From: Luminiphilus sp.
GTDB lineage: Bacteria; Pseudomonadota; Gammaproteobacteria; Pseudomonadales; Halieaceae
Direction of reading: 5' to 3'
DNA length: 47,329 bases
NCBI GenBank assembly: GCA_029253705.1
Contig: JAQWYY010000001.1
Location: forward strand, 1 to 47,329
This document shows positions 42,568-47,329 of this stretch, piece by piece; the stretch's first letter is position 1; the number at the start of each line of letters is the position of its first letter. A program made the position numbers and the translations under genes. Under the pieces are notes generated by a model. That model worked only from the letters and a program-made list of their open reading frames with translations, was not told the origin of the DNA and did not search any database.

Positions 42568-43298
42568 GCAGGTTACTAATCGACGTGGGTAATAGCTCGG
42601 CTAAGTGGGCCGTATTCGATGGTTACAATTTAAACGCGCAGCGGCACAGTGGCAGTGTCTCGGAGTTCGCTGCAGTCTTGGACGCTGAGGTACACGACAA
42701 GACTTCCGTTTGGATTGCCAGTGTTAGGGGCGAACAGTTTGATCAGGCTCTGGTGTCTGAGCTGCAAGCCCTTGAGTTTACTGGGGTGCACATTTGCGGC
42801 ACAGCATTGCTTGAGGACGGGCTGCTAAACAGTTACGAAGAGCCTTCACGTATGGGTGCTGATCGTTGGTTTGCCATGCTTGGTGCTAGAGCGTGCCAGC
42901 CCGGTCCACTGCTCGTGATTGATGTAGGAAGTGCCGTCACCTGTGATTTGGTAGCAACCGACGGGCGTCACCTTGGGGGTTATATTTTCCCGGGGCCGGC
43001 CCTAATGGAAGCGGCGCTTCAGTTGAACACTCGCAAAGTGCGCTACACCGATAGCCTTGAATCCACTATTGTGCCAGGCCAAAGCACTGCCGAGTGTGTG
43101 GCTTCCGGCATCTCTGCTGCAGTATTGGGCGCCGTAAAGCAAGTTTGTGAGCAGTACCCAGACCACCACATTATTTTTACAGGTGGCGGGGCCGCCGGGT
43201 TAAAGGCGCTGGGTCTGGCCGGAGACTGGCGACCTGATCTGGTGCTCGAGGGACTATTAAGACGTGCCCTAGGCACAGATGTGGCTTTTACCACTTGA
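42564..43298 (+). CDS. coaX: type III pantothenate kinase
   Basis: 244 residues of the ASKHA fold: LIDVGNSSAKWAVF (phosphate loop), SRMGADRWFAMLGA (pantothenate binding), VIDVGSAVTCDLV and IIFTGGGAAGLKAL. It phosphorylates pantothenate, the first step of coenzyme A synthesis; type III enzymes need a monovalent cation and are not inhibited by CoA. birA-coaX pairing directly upstream of a tRNA gene is common in pseudomonad-like genomes. Confidence 0.96.
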   Translation: MSRLLIDVGNSSAKWAVFDGYNLNAQRHSGSVSEFAAVLDAEVHDKTSVWIASVRGEQFDQALVSELQALEFTGVHICGTALLEDGLLNSYEEPSRMGADRWFAMLGARACQPGPLLVIDVGSAVTCDLVATDGRHLGGYIFPGPALMEAALQLNTRKVRYTDSLESTIVPGQSTAECVASGISAAVLGAVKQVCEQYPDHHIIFTGGGAAGLKALGLAGDWRPDLVLEGLLRRALGTDVAFTT

Positions 43299-43365
43299 CC
43301 CGAGGGGTTGCGATCAGCACAATCTGCGCGCCGGATCGGTAAAGCAGATTTGGAACACGCGTTAA

Positions 43366-43441
43366 GCTGGCGTAGCTCAGTAGGTAGAGCAGCTGATTTG
43401 TAATCAGCCGGTCGGGGGTTCGATTCCTCTCGCCAGCTCCA
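43366..43441 (+). tRNA. tRNA-Thr (anticodon TGT)
   Basis: A 76-nt cloverleaf. The acceptor stem pairs GCTGGCG with CGCCAGC, then T and the encoded CCA. D-arm TAGCTCAGTAGGTAGAGC, anticodon stem GCTGA/TCAGC around the loop TTTGTAA (anticodon TGT, 43399-43401), and T-arm with GGTTCGATTCC. Encoded CCA is typical of gammaproteobacteria. It stands alone within the window; the other tRNA genes and tuf that usually follow are not seen. Confidence 0.97.
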
Positions 43442-43794
43442 TTCTCTTTTTATACCCCTTTATACCCCCCGCAATCACCAGTTTTTGATCTGGCTGCGGG
43501 CTGCGTTTGGGCAGATCTAGCACACTTAGTCGCATATGCCCGCGTTGATTTTGGCACCTTCCTTGAGCGTTTCAATGAGCTGGCTTCAAGGAGGCGGTGG
43601 GAGGGCTGTTGCGATCAGTACGTTGCCTGAGTCCCACCCTTGCTTTCGAAGAATGTTTTTCGTCTGGCGCCCACTGTGCGAGCGCCTTTCTGACAAAACC
43701 CCTAGACACCTCGGCCCCGTGATGGGGCTGGGGTGGTTTTAGGCGAATAGATTTTAGTTGATCCACGTTTCAGGTTTTTCCCGTACTAAAAACG
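43442..43794 (+). other. 353-nt region after tRNA-Thr with a 10-nt tandem repeat, no secure gene
   Basis: TTTATACCCC occurs twice in tandem (43449-43458, 43459-43468) directly after the tRNA. In one frame, bases around 43481-43631 are open and read LAAGCVWADLAHLV ... RRRWEGCCDQYVA then stop. It lacks a start codon and any recognised motif, so it could be a gene remnant or chance. The track ORFs at 43536 (+) and 43572 (-) are not convincing. No integrase gene or repeated tRNA end is visible. Confidence 0.4.
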
Positions 43795-44250
43795 ATGAAT
43801 AAAAAGATGTTATTAAAAGTAGCTCTTGTGGTTTTGTGTCTGCCTATTGGGGTCAGCGCAGCCCCTTCAAATACATTTGCTCAGCTATTGCTGTTGTTGC
43901 AGTCACTTAAGTCACAGAAGACCTTGAGTAATGGGGGTGCAGTTACGCCGGCCCCAGCTATTATTTTCAGTGCAGGGCAATCTGCTGTTATCTCTGGTGA
44001 AACCCTGAACCTGACCTGGTCATCTACTAATGCGACTTCCTGTGAGGCCTTAGGTTCTTGGCGTGGGGATTTACAGACTTCTGGCGCCTCAGAGCAGCAG
44101 ACATATGGCATTGGGGAGCGCTCTTTTTCGATCACATGTACGGGTAGTGGCGGTACGACTGTATCGACCCCAGTTATTGTGCGCTTCGAGCTCAGCCCGG
44201 CTCAACGAGCGGCTCAAGCGGCGGTGTCTGCAGCTATGTCCACTTTTTGA
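43795..44250 (+). CDS. secreted protein with a bacterial Ig-like beta-sandwich domain
   Basis: 151 residues. Signal peptide MNKKMLLKVALVVLCLPIGVSA. After a short linker (AQLLLLLQSLKSQKTLSNGG), residues about 50-130 read FSAGQSAVISGETLNLTWSSTNATSCEALGSWRGDLQTSGASEQQTYGIGERSFSITCTGSGGTTVSTPVIV. This is the small Ig-like module with a W-S-S-T-N-A-T-S-C motif and two cysteines (a probable disulfide), found in many exported proteins. No enzyme domain. Likely a surface or periplasmic binding module. The next gene begins 15 nt downstream, also with a signal peptide. Confidence 0.75.
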   Translation: MNKKMLLKVALVVLCLPIGVSAAPSNTFAQLLLLLQSLKSQKTLSNGGAVTPAPAIIFSAGQSAVISGETLNLTWSSTNATSCEALGSWRGDLQTSGASEQQTYGIGERSFSITCTGSGGTTVSTPVIVRFELSPAQRAAQAAVSAAMSTF

Positions 44251-44265
44251 ATCTGGAGAAAGATA

Positions 44266-44778
44266 GTGAAGAAGCTATTGAGTGTTTTTGTTTTGTTTTA
44301 CTCGGCTCTCGCATTCAGTGCCGTCCCTGAACTTCCTTTCCCTACTGGGAGCTGCTCTGGAATCTTATCACTTGTAGATCCCGAGCTAAGTTCAAATAAT
44401 AGCCACACTTTTGATGGAGACGCCAACTTAACGTTAATTTTCGATTTTGACGCGGGCCAGGCCTACGGCGTGTTTCTCCTCTTTGATGATTTTGACGGAG
44501 ACAATGAACGCTTCGCGCAATGGTCAGTGGACCAAGACGCCTCTGGGGCGAGTTTTACTATGGAGCGGGACGAACTTATGCCTGCCTCATTTATAGCAAC
44601 GCTGTCCCTTGATTTCCCGATTGACGCCAGTACGCCCAACCTTGTGAACCTTCAGCCAACCGGCAATGTCTTTCAAGAGTATACGGTCAAGTTTCGCTTG
44701 CTCCCGACAGGGGGAGGCTCCGTGTATATCATCCAAGGCATTAACAATGCTGAGCATGGCTTTTGTGCGGCGCTTTGA
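44266..44778 (+). CDS. small exported protein of unknown function
   Basis: 170 residues starting at GTG 44266 with GGAGAAAG 8-9 nt upstream. Signal peptide KKLLSVFVLFYSALAFSA. The mature part is acidic and beta-rich (LTLIFDFDAGQAYGVFLLFDDFDGDNERFAQW), with two cysteines (GSCSG near the N terminus, HGFCAAL at the end) that may pair. No family recognised. Probably co-transcribed with the Ig-like gene. Confidence 0.65.
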   Translation: MKKLLSVFVLFYSALAFSAVPELPFPTGSCSGILSLVDPELSSNNSHTFDGDANLTLIFDFDAGQAYGVFLLFDDFDGDNERFAQWSVDQDASGASFTMERDELMPASFIATLSLDFPIDASTPNLVNLQPTGNVFQEYTVKFRLLPTGGGSVYIIQGINNAEHGFCAAL

Positions 44779-45340
44779 TCGACGTTGGCTGTTACCTTCG
44801 AGCCTGTAAGGAATCATTTTCACCCCTTAGCCTTGGGCCCTCTGAAATTGAGTTGACCGAGGTCTTCTGCAACGGCCTGCCTCAACTTAATATAGTTTAG
44901 CTATAGCGCCCGACCTCCATTCAGCCAAGGGTTATGGTGCCGCCTGCACTCCTAAAAACGGGCATGCCACCTAACTGCCCGCCCGTTGGCAGAAATATTT
45001 CTCACAAAAGTAGAGGCCGACGCCTTATTTTACAAAAGCCTTTTTGGTTTTTGCAGGGATTAAGCACCTACGTCCCTTTGCCCCAAGGCACCCAATAATT
45101 GCCAAGAAAGTGCTGCCTATTGGCGGGTACTTTGAGTTTTCTTGTTTCTGTAGTTCATTTTTGAGCTATATGTCGCAATTTGCGACTTATAAACGAACCT
45201 ATTTTGCGATAAATTGTGTTGCGAGATTTAGGAAACTTGGCGAAACCAGTCAAAAGGCTGGCGGAGATTGCACATTTATTATCCATAGATCGCCACAAAA
45301 TAGGGACATGAAGTCGCTAACGAAATGAGAAGGGTCTGTT
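44779..45340 (+). promoter_or_regulatory. 562-nt intergenic region with a palindrome and repeated TTGCGA sites
   Basis: GTCGCAA-T-TTGCGAC (45172-45186) is a perfect 15-nt palindrome. Its TTGCGA half-site recurs at 45204-45209 and 45219-45224 in the same orientation, so three copies lie within 45 nt, 115-160 nt upstream of the cytochrome gene. The track ORF at 45044-45328 crosses these sites, has no recognised features and is not annotated. The rest is A/T-richer than its surroundings, with no clear terminator. Confidence 0.5.
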
Positions 45341-47329
45341 ATGCAAGACTTGCACCTCGAGCCAGGGATGGCTTTTAAACGATCAGCTAAAATTTCCAGA
45401 CGGCGAAATGGCCCAGCCCGTCACTGCCTTTTGCTAGTGGCTGTTTGCCTCTTTGCTGGCGGGTCCGAGGTTCAGGCGAGTCCACACAACGCCGTTGGTG
45501 GATTGCTGGGCGTGGTTGGTCAAGCGCGATCAGGGGCTGTCGATACCGGACCACAGAGCGAAGATGCGCCCGAGGCCTGCGCCACTGCCAGTGCTTGCTA
45601 CGTTAGCGATGTCGAGCCCGTTATTCAGCAAAGCTGCGCGGTGTGCCATCAGCAGGGGCTAGCGGCCGATCAGCAAGGTGCCCGTCTCCTATTTACTGAC
45701 GACCCTGCCACAAATCATGCCGCCCTTGAAGCCTTCGTAACCTCCGATGGTGTTGGTCCAGATTGGTTGTTGGGTAAGATTGTCGGCGACTTTGAGCATG
45801 GCGGTGGTCCAGTTTTGGCACAGGGTAGCAATAGCTATTGGACTTTTGCTGACTACCTCACCTTGCTAGTGGGTGCGAATACTGATGATGGTAGTGTTGA
45901 GGCAAGTGCAATTTGGGCTGGCACTGTTATGGAAAGTCGCGAGACAACATTGCGCCGAGCTGCCATTCTTTTGGCCGGAACAGTGCCCCCAAAAGGAGCG
46001 TTGAAGCGGGTCAAAGACTCTGATGAAGCTCTCAAGTGGGACCTAAAGAGGCTGATGAAAGGCGAGGGCTTCCACGATTTCCTCACTACCGGCGCCAACG
46101 ATAGGTTGTTAACGGAAGGGCTGAATAATGGCATCGACTTCCAGTTTGATAACCGGGGTCGTTTCCCCGATTTTATGCAGTTTGAGGGGAGCCTCCCCGA
46201 GGAACGTCCCGAAGAGTTCAATACTGAAGACTATCGGGACCGGCCTTTTCTGCATCAAGGCAATGCCAACCGAGAGTTTCGAAGTGCATTGATCCGCGAG
46301 CCCCTTGAGCTGATTGCTTACATCGTTGAAAACGACCGATCCTATAAAGAAGTCGTGACCGCAGACTACACCATGGTCAACCAATTCTCGGCCATGGCGT
46401 ATCGCGCAGATGTGACTTTCGATGAGCCCATGTATGACGATGATGGCTTCTACGATCGATCGCGCTTAAACACCTTCAAGCCTGCAAAAAATAGCGGACA
46501 CATTCCCTCTATCAATGACAACGTTGTCGACCAAGACGCAGGGATTTATTCGATCGCCGAGTACCACGATTGGCCCCATGCTGGGGTGTTGAGCACACCG
46601 GCCTGGCTTTCCCGGTACCCCTCTACCGACACGAATCGTAATCGTGCCCGAGCTCGGCGGACCTATTACCAGTTTCTGGGTGTGGATATTGAAAAGTTGG
46701 CGCCTAGAACCACCGACCCGGTGGCACTGGCCGACACTAACAACCCAACCATGAAAAACCCTGCCTGCACGGTTTGTCATGAACGCATGGACCCTGTGGC
46801 GGGTGCCTATCAAAGCTTTGGTGATGGCGGCAACTATCTCGATCAGTGGGGGGGGCTAGATTCGTTGTCGGACACGTACAAAAATCAGCAAAGACCCGAC
46901 GGCGACCTTTACGAATTAGAGCACGATAACGCGTCTCAGGGTCATTATGACTTTCATGAAGTCTCTCAAAGCTTCACGACAAGCACTGGAGGTAACTTTG
47001 CCATCAGTAACCCTGACCCTTGTATCGAGGACGAAGAAAATAGCTCGGAGGAAGAGTGGGTTGGATGGTGTAGCCGCCTTGGTGTTGCTGATATCGCTAT
47101 ATATGACGCTGATGGAGAGCAGGTCGTAAAGCTAAAAGCTTCTGAGTTTGAAGATTACCCAGGCTTTTCCGTGTCGACATATATAGATCGTGACTCTGGA
47201 GAGCAGCGCTCGCAAGGTGATCTGAATGGCAACGTTTATCAGCTTCACTTTGACGTTTGGATGGCTTTTGATTTCGATATCCCCGAGGGTGACTATGAAA
47301 TTGTAGTCACTTTGGCAACGCATGCGGAG
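45341..47329 (+). CDS. DUF1592/DUF1588-like c-type cytochrome protein, 3' end cut by window
   Basis: An open frame of 663 codons from ATG 45341 (AGAAGGG 7 nt upstream) to the right edge, missing from the ORF track because no stop falls in the window. A signal sequence lies at about 25-48 (RHCLLLVAVCLFAGGSEVQA), so the product is periplasmic. Heme site CAVCH (99-103) sits in VEPVIQQSCAVCHQQG, a cytochrome c domain. Residues about 185-260 (AGTVMESRETTLRRAAILLAG ... MKGEGFHDFL) resemble DUF1592. Residues about 420-495 (HAGVLSTPAWLSRYPSTDTNRNRARARRTYYQFLGV ... CTVCHERMDPVAGAY, second CxxCH at 476-480) resemble DUF1588. A further beta-rich domain follows. Such proteins are common in planctomycetes and some gammaproteobacteria, of unproven function, perhaps in redox chemistry. 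Confidence 0.8.
   Translation, partial: MQDLHLEPGMAFKRSAKISRRRNGPARHCLLLVAVCLFAGGSEVQASPHNAVGGLLGVVGQARSGAVDTGPQSEDAPEACATASACYVSDVEPVIQQSCAVCHQQGLAADQQGARLLFTDDPATNHAALEAFVTSDGVGPDWLLGKIVGDFEHGGGPVLAQGSNSYWTFADYLTLLVGANTDDGSVEASAIWAGTVMESRETTLRRAAILLAGTVPPKGALKRVKDSDEALKWDLKRLMKGEGFHDFLTTGANDRLLTEGLNNGIDFQFDNRGRFPDFMQFEGSLPEERPEEFNTEDYRDRPFLHQGNANREFRSALIREPLELIAYIVENDRSYKEVVTADYTMVNQFSAMAYRADVTFDEPMYDDDGFYDRSRLNTFKPAKNSGHIPSINDNVVDQDAGIYSIAEYHDWPHAGVLSTPAWLSRYPSTDTNRNRARARRTYYQFLGVDIEKLAPRTTDPVALADTNNPTMKNPACTVCHERMDPVAGAYQSFGDGGNYLDQWGGLDSLSDTYKNQQRPDGDLYELEHDNASQGHYDFHEVSQSFTTSTGGNFAISNPDPCIEDEENSSEEEWVGWCSRLGVADIAIYDADGEQVVKLKASEFEDYPGFSVSTYIDRDSGEQRSQGDLNGNVYQLHFDVWMAFDFDIPEGDYEIVVTLATHAE

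Noticed and set aside
43366-43470. attachment site for an integrated element at the tRNA-Thr 3' end
   Set aside because: The context is suggestive, but no second copy of the tRNA end and no integrase are visible, so no att site or mobile element is annotated.
43536-43766. Two small overlapping ORFs (+ and -) after the tRNA
   Set aside because: Neither has a ribosome-binding site or recognised domain, and both cover the same bases.
45044-45328. 94-codon ORF upstream of the cytochrome gene
   Set aside because: It runs through A/T-rich DNA with palindromic sites, has no motif and no good ribosome-binding site.
45453-45662. 69-codon ORF inside the cytochrome gene
   Set aside because: Out-of-frame shadow of the larger open frame that carries the CAVCH heme motif.
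45853-46813. Minus-strand ORFs of 91-122 codons opposite the cytochrome gene
   Set aside because: Shadow frames of the same truncated gene; no motifs.
1-47329. CRISPR arrays, insertion sequences, rRNA genes
   Set aside because: I found no regularly spaced repeats, transposase-like protein, or rRNA sequence anywhere in the window.

Overview
The window reads as a stretch of chromosome from a marine gammaproteobacterium, most likely of the Cellvibrionales / Halieaceae (OM60/NOR5) type. The assignment rests on housekeeping gene order (rlmB-rpsF-rpsR-rplI-dnaB-radA; nrdR-ribD-ribE-ribBX-ribH-nusB-thiL-pgpA; birA-coaX-tRNA), protein sequence character, and a beta-glucan uptake locus built around a TonB-dependent receptor. 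It is inference from sequence alone; no search was run.

Layout. (1) 1-7.7 kb: end of rlmB; the ribosomal operon rpsF-rpsR-(DUF2232-like membrane protein)-rplI; dnaB; then, on the minus strand between dnaB and radA, two overlapping genes that resemble a domesticated phage-type helicase-loading pair (a lambda P-like protein and a winged-helix protein with three DnaT-type repeats; compare DopE/DopC); then radA. (2) 7.8-11.1 kb: ettA (minus), then a divergent MarR-family gene whose start codon lies inside a perfect palindrome, coupled to a polytopic membrane protein. (3) 11.2-24.2 kb: an accessory locus for beta-glucan (probably laminarin) use: TonB-dependent receptor with its own terminator, then flavin-dependent halogenase-like protein, SapC-like protein, FIH/JmjC-type cupin, second halogenase-like protein, GH3 lipoprotein, sodium/solute symporter, GH16 endoglucanase. 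(4) 24.7-31.7 kb: glyA, nrdR and the riboflavin cluster, in which the RibBA-type fusion protein has lost recognisable catalytic residues in both halves. (5) 31.7-43.3 kb: isoprenoid genes (ispA, xseB, dxs) preceded by a membrane-anchored SGNH-like protein, a membrane diguanylate cyclase, hslR, yrfG, cysQ, a YdcH-like protein, ogt, a CPA2 antiporter, a small membrane protein, birA and coaX. (6) 43.4-47.3 kb: a tRNA-Thr(TGT) followed by a sparse region with two small secreted proteins and the first 663 codons of a DUF1592/DUF1588-like c-type cytochrome protein that runs off the right edge and is absent from the ORF track.

How it works together. The locus in (3) can be read as a pathway: outer-membrane import by the TonB receptor, endo-cleavage by GH16, exo-cleavage by the GH3 lipoprotein and inner-membrane uptake by the SSS symporter. 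The halogenase/SapC/cupin cassette travels with this receptor class, but its chemistry cannot be read from sequence. The most unusual signals are the helicase-loader-like pair beside dnaB, the doubly degenerate RibBA paralogue, the palindrome over the marR start codon, and the break in expected gene content right after the tRNA-Thr. I see no insertion sequence, CRISPR array, integrase or rRNA gene.
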